From contig JBJOPS010000016.1 of assembly GCA_046050465.1 (NCBI GenBank), forward strand, positions 1 through 52,424: a stretch of DNA of 52,424 nucleotides, given 5' to 3'. The DNA comes from Egaibacter sp046050465 (lineage in GTDB: Bacteria > Pseudomonadota > Gammaproteobacteria > Burkholderiales > Burkholderiaceae_C). Under the pieces are notes generated by a model. The model saw only the letters and a program-made list of their open reading frames with translations. It was not told the DNA's origin and did not search any database. Position numbers and translations under genes: made by a program. Of this stretch, positions 45,803 through 52,424 are shown one piece after another (the stretch's first letter is position 1; every line of letters begins with the position of its first letter).

Positions 45803-46252
45803 ATGATGAAAATTGACGTCAAAATCATCGACCCGCGCATGGTCGATCAACTACCGGCCTATGCCACGCCTGGCAGCGCGGGGCTGGACTTGCGCGCCTG
45901 TCTGGATACCGCAGTCACCTTGCAGCCCAACGCCTGGCAACTGGTGCCGACCGGCATTGCCATCTACCTGGCCGACCCCGGTTATGCGGCGCTGATCTTG
46001 CCGCGCTCGGGGTTAGGGCACAAACACGGCATTGTGCTGGGCAATCTGGTGGGTTTAATCGACAGCGATTACCAGGGGCAGCTAATGGTGAGCGCCTGGA
46101 ACCGCAGCCCCGCGCCGTTCACGATCGAGCCCATGGAGCGCATTGCGCAGCTGATGATCGTGCCGGTGATGCAGGCGCAGTTCAATGTGGTCAGCGAATT
46201 TCCGGCCAGCCAGCGCGGCGAGGGTGGCTACGGCTCGACCGGCAAGGCCTGA
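45803..46252 (+). CDS. dut: Deoxyuridine 5'-triphosphate nucleotidohydrolase
   Basis: 149-aa trimeric dUTPase that hydrolyses dUTP to dUMP and keeps uracil out of DNA. All five family motifs are present: PGSAGLDLRA, PRSGLGHKHG, GLIDSDYQGQL, ERIAQLMIVP and RGEGGYGSTGK at the end. The ATG at 45803 (MMKIDVKIID) or the next codon is the start; no clear ribosome site. coaBC-dut order is a classic proteobacterial pair. Confidence 0.96.
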   Translation: MMKIDVKIIDPRMVDQLPAYATPGSAGLDLRACLDTAVTLQPNAWQLVPTGIAIYLADPGYAALILPRSGLGHKHGIVLGNLVGLIDSDYQGQLMVSAWNRSPAPFTIEPMERIAQLMIVPVMQAQFNVVSEFPASQRGEGGYGSTGKA

Positions 46253-46264
46253 CCCACTGGCCGC

Positions 46265-46798
46265 TCAGTGCAGCAAATCGTTGCCGGGTGCCGTCTCGTG
46301 AACGGGTGAAATCCTGAAAAAGCCGGTGCCGGCCGAGCGGCGGCTGATTTCTTCTTGCGTTGCAGCGCGCACGCCTTCAACTTTCAGGTTCAAACGCAAG
46401 GCAATGCCCGCCAGCGGGTGATTGCCGTCCAGCACCACGTGCTCGGGATAAATATCCGTCACGGTGTACAAGGCATCCTTGGGGGCATCCGGGTTGCAGC
46501 CAGCGGGTAGAGCGCTGCCCTCAAAGGTCAGGCCTTCCTCAATTTCTGCCGGGAAGAGCGAGCGGGCTTCCAGAAAGATTAACTGATCGTTGAAGTCGCC
46601 AAACGCCTGCTCGGGTTCCAATTGCAGTTCGACGCGTGCGCCAGTTTCGTGGCCCTGCAACGCCTCCTCAATTTTTTCAAATAGGTCGTCCCCGCCGACG
46701 AGAAAGTCAACCGGCTCGTCCAGTACATCCAGTTCTTCGCCCAGAGTGTCTTTCAGCGTCCAGGTCAGGGCGACCACGCAGTTATTTGTAATTTCCAT
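46265..46798 (-). CDS. slyD: SlyD-like FKBP-type peptidyl-prolyl isomerase
   Basis: 177-aa FKBP-fold protein with an inserted-flap (IF) domain. N-terminal CVVALTWTLKDTLGEELD and DFLVGGDDLFEKIEEALQGH match the isomerase half, PEQAFGDFNDQLIFLEARSLF leads into the IF domain, and NHPLAGIALRLNLKVEGVRA closes the fold. It acts as an isomerase/chaperone in the cytosol. No metal-binding His/Cys-rich tail of E. coli SlyD is present, so nickel handling is unlikely. It lies convergent to dut (12 bp) and divergent to roxA. Confidence 0.86.
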   Translation of the reverse strand: MEITNNCVVALTWTLKDTLGEELDVLDEPVDFLVGGDDLFEKIEEALQGHETGARVELQLEPEQAFGDFNDQLIFLEARSLFPAEIEEGLTFEGSALPAGCNPDAPKDALYTVTDIYPEHVVLDGNHPLAGIALRLNLKVEGVRAATQEEISRRSAGTGFFRISPVHETAPGNDLLH

Positions 46799-46857
46799 AG
46801 GAGAATTGTCGCAGTTTGGATCGCAACCCGCGACCCTGTGAGAAGTATGGGAAATAT

Positions 46858-48015
46858 ATGGATGTGAATCAGCCCCTGAAAATGCTCGGTGACCTCAGTC
46901 CGGCGGTGTTCATGAAGCGTCATTGGCAAAGAAAGCCCTTGTTGATTCGCCAGGCTTTCCCCGGTTTTCAGCCATTGCTGGATCGAGCTGCACTGTTTGA
47001 ACTGGCCGGTAGCGAGGGGGTTGAGTCGCGGCTGGTCATCCAGCAAAACAAAATGCCAAAAAAAGGGCCGTCCAGCGCAAAAGGCTCGGCTGGCTGGCAG
47101 CTCAAACATGGCCCGTTTGCACGCCGTGCCCTGCCGCCCCTGAATCAGCCAGGCTGGAGCCTGCTCGTGCAGGGGGTTGATCTGCACAGCGACGCGGTGC
47201 ATGATCTGTTGAACCAGTTTCGCTTTGTGCCGGATGCACGACTGGATGATCTGATGATCAGCTACGCTACAGACGGCGGCGGCGTCGGGCCACACTTTGA
47301 CAGTTACGACGTGTTCCTGCTACAGGCACTGGGTACCCGCCGCTGGCGTATTGGTCGGCAGAAAAACCCTGAATTGCAGGAGGGTGTTCCCTTGAAGATT
47401 CTGACCAATTTTGAGCCCGAGCTGACCTGTGACCTGAAGCCGGGTGACATGCTCTATTTGCCACCGGGATATGCCCATGACGGCGTGGCGGTGGGCGAGT
47501 GCATGACCTATTCGATTGGCTTTCGGGCCCCCAAGCGCAGTGAGGTGGCTCAAGAGCTGCTGCAGCGGCTTGCCGAAGATGCGCCCGATCTGGTAGGTGA
47601 GGCGCTGTACCGAGATGCCGGCCAGGTGGCAGTGGATTCGCCAGGACAAATTCCTTCCGGCCTGTTCGACTTTGCCCGCAACGCCTTGCAGACGGCACTG
47701 CAGGACCCCATGGTGATGGAGCGCGCGTTGGGGGAATATTTGACGCAGCCCAAAGCGAACGTCTGGTTTGAAGAGGGGCAATCATTGGTCGCGGGTGGCG
47801 CGGTTCGGCTGGACCGACGCACGCGAATGATGTTCGACATGCATCATGTCTTCATCAACGGCGAAGGGTATCGCGCCGGTGGGCGTGACGCCACGCTGAT
47901 GCGGCGTCTGGCCGACATGCGCAGTCTTGAGTCGGCCGAAGTCAGTCGGCTCAGTGTGCAAGCGCGTGAGTTACTGGGGACATGGTGTGAGTCGGGGTGG
48001 GCCCATGTTGACTGA
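46858..48015 (+). CDS. roxA: JmjC-type ribosomal-protein oxygenase (RoxA/YcfD family)
   Basis: 385-aa cupin-fold Fe(II)/2-oxoglutarate oxygenase; E. coli RoxA hydroxylates Arg81 of ribosomal protein L16. The metal triad is H-x-D in GVGPHFDSYDVF and the distal His in LYLPPGYAHDGVAVG, with FMKRHWQRKPLLIRQAFPG at the N-terminus and the C-terminal winged-helix-type domain. The start MDVNQPLKML at 46858 fits; the open frame runs to 46816. The stop overlaps the next gene by 11 bp. Confidence 0.88.
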   Translation: MDVNQPLKMLGDLSPAVFMKRHWQRKPLLIRQAFPGFQPLLDRAALFELAGSEGVESRLVIQQNKMPKKGPSSAKGSAGWQLKHGPFARRALPPLNQPGWSLLVQGVDLHSDAVHDLLNQFRFVPDARLDDLMISYATDGGGVGPHFDSYDVFLLQALGTRRWRIGRQKNPELQEGVPLKILTNFEPELTCDLKPGDMLYLPPGYAHDGVAVGECMTYSIGFRAPKRSEVAQELLQRLAEDAPDLVGEALYRDAGQVAVDSPGQIPSGLFDFARNALQTALQDPMVMERALGEYLTQPKANVWFEEGQSLVAGGAVRLDRRTRMMFDMHHVFINGEGYRAGGRDATLMRRLADMRSLESAEVSRLSVQARELLGTWCESGWAHVD

Positions 48016-48484
48016 AGGCCGATTTGAAGGTCGCATCGCTTTTGCGCAGCGCGTGCGCGAGGCACTGGCGTGCGCTGTCCAGGATGGCTGGCCGGCGATC
48101 ATTGTCAGTGACGCAACGTTCGAGGATTGGCCCTGGCGCGAGCGCGAGGTGGTGGATTTGTTGCAAGCATGGTCAAAAACAGGTCGGCATTTCACCATGC
48201 TGGCCAGCCGATACGATGTTGTTGAGCGTGATCAGGCGCGTTTTGTGACGTGGCGAAAAAAGTGGAGTCATATCGTCGATTGCAGGGTTTGCCGTACCGC
48301 AGATCCCCAAGATTTCCCCAGTGCGCTGTGGAGTCCTCAATGGTCGATTCAGCGTTTCGATTTGCGGCTGAGCACGGGTGTCAGTGAAGGAAGCCTGGAA
48401 CGCCGCGTGGCTTTGAAAGAGTTGCTGGATGAGTTTCTAAGAAACAGTGCCCCCGGTTTTTCAGCAACAACTTTGGGGCTCTGA
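48005..48484 (+). CDS. Conserved-looking protein of unknown function downstream of roxA
   Basis: 159-aa cytosolic protein that I do not recognise. Visible: an N-terminal helix (AFAQRVREALACAVQDGW), a possible sheet core (AIIVSDATFEDWPWREREVVDLL), CRVCRT in the middle, and a Leu/Arg-rich tail (LERRVALKELLDEFL). No membrane segment or signal. The ATG at 48005 overlaps the roxA end by 11 bp, so it is translated with roxA and may act on the same process. A longer frame back to 47927 has no support. Confidence 0.7.
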   Translation: MLTEGRFEGRIAFAQRVREALACAVQDGWPAIIVSDATFEDWPWREREVVDLLQAWSKTGRHFTMLASRYDVVERDQARFVTWRKKWSHIVDCRVCRTADPQDFPSALWSPQWSIQRFDLRLSTGVSEGSLERRVALKELLDEFLRNSAPGFSATTLGL

Positions 48485-48550
48485 GGCTGCACAAGTTGAA
48501 GTGCATTCAATTTTGGTAAGGGTTAGTACCTAGAGCACCCAAAAGTGGCA

Positions 48551-48635
48551 TATAATCCAAGGCTGTGCAAAAAGAGCTGGAGTCCTTTTGCTTGGTCTGC
48601 GCAGGCTGTCTGCATTGACAATTTCCGGAAATTGT
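48551..48635 (+). promoter_or_regulatory. Candidate promoter and leader palindrome of the Ala-rich lipoprotein gene
   Basis: TATAAT at 48551-48556 is a consensus -10 box with no good -35 17 bp upstream. 62 bp further, ACAATTTCCGGAAATTGT (48618-48635) is a perfect 18-bp palindrome; as RNA it gives a 7-bp stem with a CCGG loop followed by UAUUUUUAUU, resembling a terminator or operator in the 5' leader. The start codon is at 48661. Confidence 0.5.
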
Positions 48636-48660
48636 TATTTTTATTCAATAGGTATTTCAA

Positions 48661-48945
48661 ATGAACAAATCTCTCGTTTTGGCCGCGGTTATTGCTGCCG
48701 CTGCTCTGGCTGCTTGTGGCAAAAAAGAAGAAATGGCTCCTGCTGCTGCAGCGCCTGCCGCTGCTGTTGAGGCAGTTAAAGACGCTGGCGCCACTGCAGC
48801 TGCTGCTGGTGCTTCAGCTGCTACCGCTGCCGCTTCTGCCGCTGTTGATGCCGCCAAGGGTGCTGCTGACGCCGCCGGCGCTGCTGCTGTTGACGCCGCC
48901 AAGAAAGCTGCTGACGCTGCCGCAGCCGCTGTCAAGAAGCCTTGA
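48661..48945 (+). CDS. Small alanine-rich lipoprotein
   Basis: 94-aa protein with a lipoprotein signal (VIAAAALAACGKKEE, Cys19 in the LAAC lipobox). The mature part is almost all Ala with Val, Asp, Lys and Gly in a repeating AAxDAAK pattern, probably a long amphipathic helix or coiled coil, ending VKKP. Such proteins act as abundant envelope spacers like Lpp, but no named family is clear to me. It has its own promoter-like box upstream and a strong terminator 26 bp downstream, so it is a single-gene unit, probably well expressed. Confidence 0.82.
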   Translation: MNKSLVLAAVIAAAALAACGKKEEMAPAAAAPAAAVEAVKDAGATAAAAGASAATAAASAAVDAAKGAADAAGAAAVDAAKKAADAAAAAVKKP

Positions 48946-48970
48946 TACATCAGCTTTTAGCCTACGTATC

Positions 48971-48998
48971 AAAAAGCCGCCGCAAGGCGGCTTTTTTT
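48971..48998 (+). terminator. Intrinsic terminator after the Ala-rich lipoprotein gene
   Basis: AAAAAGCCGCC-GCAA-GGCGGCTTTTT with further T to 48998: an 11-bp stem with a GCAA tetraloop and a T-tract. The A-tract on the other side would also allow it to stop transcription from the minus strand. The remaining 150 bp up to bamC show no gene. Confidence 0.95.
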
Positions 48999-49150
48999 AT
49001 TTGAAAGCCCCATCCAGCCAGTGCCAAGTACGGCCCAAGTACGGCGTTGGCAGCGCTAATATCAAGACCCGCTTGGTGAGTCGTATGTCAGCAATAGCGC
49101 ATTGCACCGGATCAGTTGTAGCATGAACCCAAGCAATACAGGGACCCAGC

Positions 49151-50230
49151 CTATTTCAGGTCGTCTGCCAGTACTTTCACGATCCGCTGAGCATTGGCTG
49201 ACGTGTCTGGGGTGCCGGTGGTGTTCAGTACCGAGACCACAGTAGTGTCTGCCTGGCTGCGCACCACGATCTGGTATTTGAGGGGGGGGGTGCTTTTGGC
49301 AGAACCACCCAGCAATTTTGAAAAGAAGCCTGGCTCAGATGTGTCGGCGTTGGGTTCTACATAGCGAACGAAGTAGGTACCTTTGCTGCGGTCCCGGTCT
49401 TCCACGGTAAAACCGGTTCTGTCGAGCGATAAACCTACGCGTCGCCACGCGGTATCAAAGCCTTCCGGAATCTGTACCACGGGCTGGCCGTTCACGGTGG
49501 CTACCGTCGAGCGACTCTTGCCCGCGCTGGTGGCAATCAAACCTTTGGCCTGCTCTTGGGAAACACCGAGCTTCACCATCAGGCGGCGCAGAAATTCAGC
49601 TTCGAGTTCTGGATCGGCTGGACGCGGTTGCCAGACGGTGGAGTCTTTGGATGCAGAACTGTAAACCTCAATCATGCCCCGATGGCTGATGAAAATCTCG
49701 GTGCCGCCCGCGGCATTGCGCTCCATGCGGGTGCGGAACTTGTCGCGTTCACCCGTTGAGTAAAGGGAATCAAAGATCTTGCCTAGCGAGTTGCGGATGA
49801 AATCCTGTGGCAATTTGGCCCGGTTTTCAGCCCAGTCTGTCTCCATGATGCCCAGGTTATTTTGGTCCATCGCGAGCAGGAATCCATTTTCCTGCCAGAA
49901 GTCCCGTACGGAGTCCCACAATTGGTCAGCCGGACGTCCGATCACAAGCCAGCGCTGGTTGCCCGAGCGTTCAATACGGACGTCTGACAGTGTCGTCGCC
50001 GCCGTGGGCACCGCTTGACTCGGTTGACTCGCCTGATAACCCGAAGCTGTGACCGTGCCACCGGGAACGAGATAACGATTGTCGCGGGACAACTGCGTTA
50101 AATCGGGAGGGACTTCAAGAGAGGGGCCCTTGCCGGAGCTCTGGTACTGTACTTTGTCTTCCTCGAGAACCGAGCAGGCAGTCAAGGAAAACGCGAGACC
50201 GAGTAACGCTATTCTGGAAAAGTGATTCAC
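49151..50230 (-). CDS. bamC: Outer-membrane assembly lipoprotein BamC
   Basis: 359-aa lipoprotein of the BAM complex. It has a lipid signal with Cys19 in LAFSLTACSVLEEDK, an unstructured N-terminal lasso segment (YQSSGKGPSLEVPPDLT) that contacts BamD, and two helix-grip domains. I chose the GTG at 50230 because GAGGA lies 8 nt upstream and it leads straight into the signal; a TTG at 50263 overlapping dapA is less likely. Odd: a run of nine G on the plus strand (49282-49290) gives an 9-C tract in the coding strand. dapA-bamC order is conserved. Confidence 0.93.
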   Translation of the reverse strand: MNHFSRIALLGLAFSLTACSVLEEDKVQYQSSGKGPSLEVPPDLTQLSRDNRYLVPGGTVTASGYQASQPSQAVPTAATTLSDVRIERSGNQRWLVIGRPADQLWDSVRDFWQENGFLLAMDQNNLGIMETDWAENRAKLPQDFIRNSLGKIFDSLYSTGERDKFRTRMERNAAGGTEIFISHRGMIEVYSSASKDSTVWQPRPADPELEAEFLRRLMVKLGVSQEQAKGLIATSAGKSRSTVATVNGQPVVQIPEGFDTAWRRVGLSLDRTGFTVEDRDRSKGTYFVRYVEPNADTSEPGFFSKLLGGSAKSTPPLKYQIVVRSQADTTVVSVLNTTGTPDTSANAQRIVKVLADDLK

Positions 50231-50259
50231 TAAGTTGTCCTCAGCTATTTTGTAATGTG

Positions 50260-51141
50260 TCAAAGTAGTGTGGCCGTGCGCAAAGCGCTTTCCACGACCG
50301 ACTCATTGGCCTGAGCCAGTCGGGTCATGGGCAGTCGCATCGCGCCGCCGCACAACCCCATGCGGGACATCGCCCATTTCACGGGGATGGGGTTGGCTTC
50401 AACAAACAGATTTCTGTGCACTGGCATCAGCTGGAACTGGATGGCCATGGCGCGTCTGACGTCACCGGACATGGCAGCGACACAGAGCTCGTGCATGAGC
50501 CGGGGGGCTACATTTGCGGTCACGCTCACGTTGCCCTGACCACCGCAAAGCATCAACGCAACGGCTGTAGGGTCGTCCCCGGAGTAAATGGCAAAACCTT
50601 TTGGTACGTCACGGATCAACCACTGTGCCCGCTCGATATTTCCCGTAGCTTCCTTGATACCCACGATGCCGGGCACTTGCGCCAGACGCAACACGGTATC
50701 GTGTGCCATATCGGCCACGCTGCGGCCAGGCACGTTGTACAGAACCATCGGCAGATCCACCGCCTCGGCAATCGCCTTGAAGTGCTGGTACTGACCTTCC
50801 TGTGTCGGTTTGTTGTAGTAAGGGACAACTTGCAGGTGGCAATCAGCGCCCACCTGTTTGGCAAAGCGGGTAAGTTCAATGGCTTCTGCCGTGGAATTGG
50901 CGCCGCAGCCTGCCATGATGGGTACACGCCCTTTGGCCTGCTCCACCGACACGCGAATGATCTCGCAATGCTCTTCTACATTGACCGTCGGCGATTCACC
51001 CGTGGTGCCAACAACACCCACGCAATCCGTACCTTCGGCAATGTGCCAGTCGATGAGTTTGCGCAACGTAGGGTAGTCCACGCTGCCGTCTTCGTGCATC
51101 GGGGTGACCAGCGCCACAATGCTGCCTGTAATTGGTGTCAT
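50260..51141 (-). CDS. dapA: 4-hydroxy-tetrahydrodipicolinate synthase
   Basis: 293-aa class I aldolase joining pyruvate and aspartate semialdehyde in lysine/diaminopimelate synthesis. Landmarks: N-terminal GSIVALVTPM, GTTGESPT, catalytic Tyr135 in VLYNVPGRS and the Schiff-base Lys163 in GIKEATGN, with GNVSVTANV near the end. The length is standard for DapA. It is 29 bp before bamC, the usual order, and 34 bp after the methyltransferase gene. Confidence 0.96.
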   Translation of the reverse strand: MTPITGSIVALVTPMHEDGSVDYPTLRKLIDWHIAEGTDCVGVVGTTGESPTVNVEEHCEIIRVSVEQAKGRVPIMAGCGANSTAEAIELTRFAKQVGADCHLQVVPYYNKPTQEGQYQHFKAIAEAVDLPMVLYNVPGRSVADMAHDTVLRLAQVPGIVGIKEATGNIERAQWLIRDVPKGFAIYSGDDPTAVALMLCGGQGNVSVTANVAPRLMHELCVAAMSGDVRRAMAIQFQLMPVHRNLFVEANPIPVKWAMSRMGLCGGAMRLPMTRLAQANESVVESALRTATLL

Positions 51142-51175
51142 ATCCGCAGTTAGAAACGGGAAAGGAGTATTCTAC

Positions 51176-51751
51176 CTAGAGCGGGTGGCGCGGCGGCAGG
51201 TGTGAAGCCAACGGACGAATTGCCGCTATGCGCTGCACAAAACGGTCAGGGTTGTTGAGAAAGCCGTTCTCAAAGGCAACCACATGCAGGTTTTTGCACA
51301 ACAGCAGCAACTCGCCTGGTTGCAACAGAAAGTCCGGCCGTGATGGTTTTCCCACGGTTTCGTTACCAGCAGCAAAAGTTTCATAAATCAGCACACCACC
51401 CGGTGCCAGGCTGGCCAGAAGTGTGGGGAACAGGGGGCGCCAAAGGTAGTTGGTCACCACCACCGCGTCAAACTGGCGGTAGCTTGTGCCGTTCATCAAG
51501 GGCCATGGACCGTTTTCTATGTCAGCGACCACCGCCTCTGCTTTTCCGCTGGCCACCAGATCAGCAACGGAATCAAATGATTCGGCCGAGTGATCGATGC
51601 CAGTTGCCGGATGGCCGCGGTTGCAAAACCAGCGCATGTGGCGACCCCGTCCACAGGCTACATCCAGAACGCGACCTTGTGGTGAGACGAGATGGGACCA
51701 CCGTTGAACCCAGTCAGATGCAATCCCGGTACCCTGTGAATTTACTATCAT
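51176..51751 (-). CDS. Class I SAM-dependent methyltransferase (Tellurite-resistance/TehB-like)
   Basis: 191-aa Rossmann methyltransferase. Motif I is VLDVACGRGRHMRWF, the SAM acidic loop follows as GIDHSAESF, and motif II/post-I AVVADIENGPWPL, then motif III region FDAVVVTNYLWRPLF, LAPGGVLIYETFA. It resembles small TehB-like methyltransferases; substrate unknown. The ATG at 51751 lies inside repeat copy 4, so the start region has been shaped by the repeat. It precedes dapA by 34 bp. Confidence 0.8.
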   Translation of the reverse strand: MIVNSQGTGIASDWVQRWSHLVSPQGRVLDVACGRGRHMRWFCNRGHPATGIDHSAESFDSVADLVASGKAEAVVADIENGPWPLMNGTSYRQFDAVVVTNYLWRPLFPTLLASLAPGGVLIYETFAAGNETVGKPSRPDFLLQPGELLLLCKNLHVVAFENGFLNNPDRFVQRIAAIRPLASHLPPRHPL

Positions 51752-51799
51752 TTATATAGCTGCTCACGCATACTCCACGAGGGCTAGGGGCATATTTCT
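51743..51799 (+). repeat. Dispersed ~60-bp repeat, copy 4
   Basis: CTATCATTTATATAGC (51745-51760), then GCATACTCCACGAGGGCTAG, then GGGCATATTTCTTATC. It overlaps the ATG of the methyltransferase gene on the minus strand. Over 24 bp the core agrees with copy 3 at about 20 positions. Confidence 0.75.
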
Positions 51800-51801
51800 T
51801 A

Positions 51802-51933
51802 TCAAAAACAGGCCCAAACCTGATTGGCCAGATCAACCAGAAAATCCGGGCGCGTGTACAACGCAAAAACTGCCAGCAACGCAACGACGGCAACCGCGTA
51901 AAAAAGAAGCTTCTGACCTGATGGAGAAATCAT
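51802..51933 (-). CDS. Possible 43-aa single-pass membrane peptide
   Basis: A short frame starts 8 bp after the MFS stop: MISPSGQKLLFYAVAV, then VALLAVFALYTRPDFL and VDLANQVWACF. One hydrophobic helix (residues about 9-26) with a basic N-side and a short C-terminal tail. There is no strong ribosome site, but the position right behind a transporter gene, the regular codon use and the lack of other content in the spacer favour coding. I know no family for it. Confidence 0.5.
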   Translation of the reverse strand: MISPSGQKLLFYAVAVVALLAVFALYTRPDFLVDLANQVWACF

Positions 51934-51941
51934 GTCCAGAC

Positions 51942-52424
51942 TCAGGCCGCTTGAGGCGACACACCCTTGGTGCTGCGCTGGATGGCTGTTTCCTTGACTG
52001 GCAGGTTGATCAACCCGGCAAAGATGCCCAGCGCGATGGCGATGTACCAGACCACGTCGTAGCTGCCGGTGCGGTCATAGAGCAGGCCGCCCAGCCATAC
52101 ACCCATGAAGGAGCCGATCTGGTGGCTGAAGAACACAAAACCACTGAGCATGGACAGGTGCGCCACACCAAAAATCTGCGCCACCACGGCGTTGGTCGGC
52201 GGCACGGTGGACAGCCACAGGAACCCCATCACACTGGAGAAAATGTACACACTCATCGGCGTCAGTGGTACCAGCAGGAAAACACTGATGGCCAGCGCCC
52301 GGGCGAAATAGATGAACGACAGGATGTTTTTCTTCTGCATTTTTTGACCCAGAACCCCTGCAGCATAGGTGCCGAACACATTGAACAGGCCGATCAGTGC
52401 CAGCGCATAACTGGCAACCTGGGG
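51942..52424 (-). CDS. MFS transporter, C-terminal part (gene runs off the window)
   Basis: 161 codons of a major facilitator are visible, about six helices: YALALIGLFNVFGTYAAG, LSFIYFARALAISVFLLV, MSVYIFSSVMGFLWLSTVPP, HLSMLSGFVFFSHQIGSFMG (with motif-A-like GGLLYDRTGSY) and VVWYIAIALGIFAGLINL. The 5' end lies beyond 52424. The loop motif LYDRTGSYD with the preceding GVWLGG is typical of YbfB/oxalate-formate-like MFS. Substrate unknown. Confidence 0.85.
   Translation of the reverse strand, partial: PQVASYALALIGLFNVFGTYAAGVLGQKMQKKNILSFIYFARALAISVFLLVPLTPMSVYIFSSVMGFLWLSTVPPTNAVVAQIFGVAHLSMLSGFVFFSHQIGSFMGVWLGGLLYDRTGSYDVVWYIAIALGIFAGLINLPVKETAIQRSTKGVSPQAA

Noticed and set aside
48700..48940. 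GCTGCTG-type repeats in the Ala-rich lipoprotein gene
   Set aside because: They follow from Ala codons; not a separate repeat element.
48999..49150. Spacer between the lipoprotein terminator and bamC examined for a tRNA or small gene
   Set aside because: No cloverleaf, no start with ribosome site; only a short AAGTACGGC duplication.

Overview
The window looks like chromosomal DNA of a betaproteobacterium, most probably a Comamonadaceae member related to Rhodoferax or Polaromonas. I infer this from protein style, from gene neighbourhoods (gap-pgk-fba, pyrG-kdsA-DUF1330-eno-ftsB, dapA-bamC), and from a dispersed repeat of about 60 bp with GCTAT...ATAGC arms that I associate with that family. 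No search was run. No rRNA, tRNA, CRISPR array, prophage or insertion sequence was seen.

Layout. 1-2463: Calvin/glycolysis genes (3' end of gap, pgk, fba). 2589-9708: a complete thiosulfate-oxidising Sox set, a small cytochrome c followed by soxCDYZAXB. An intrinsic terminator sits between soxX and soxB. SoxYZ carries the sulfur substrate, SoxAX (heme c) loads it, SoxB hydrolyses the terminal sulfate, and SoxCD oxidises the bound sulfane. 9770-14805 (minus): EamA transporter, thioesterase, dgoA, dgoK, a decayed SDR gene and the helicase gene rhlE. 15141-19179 (plus): a DUF1631 protein and ettA. 19248-23473 (minus): the four-gene general amino-acid importer aapJQMP. 23668-25064 (minus): EamA transporter and ogt.

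25443-29240 (plus): envelope sugar genes (phosphomannomutase/phosphoglucomutase, a glycosyltransferase, waaA). 29256-36754 (minus): a tripartite RND efflux unit in the order tetR, adaptor, RND pump, pcm, rhodanese, tolC. 36940-39287 (plus): msrA, a gamma-carbonic-anhydrase-like protein and hslO, a stress/redox group. 39261-44397 (minus): pyrG-kdsA-DUF1330-eno-ftsB-AAA ATPase. 44538-46252 (plus): coaBC and dut. 46265-48484: slyD-like gene, roxA-like oxygenase and an unidentified gene. 48661-48945: Ala-rich lipoprotein. 49151-52424 (minus): bamC, dapA, a methyltransferase, a possible 43-aa membrane peptide and a truncated MFS transporter. KDO synthesis (kdsA) and KDO transfer (waaA) are both present, about 13 kb apart.

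The most interesting points are: the repeat family, which sits on gene edges, supplies the end of coaBC and has a reverse look-alike inside coaBC; an SDR gene remnant overprinted on the rhlE 3' end; the terminator before soxB; the small cytochrome that resembles the SoxD C-terminal domain; and a NadR-like ATPase ending in a CxxC-x4-CxxH motif. Nothing here is clearly a new defence or mobile system.
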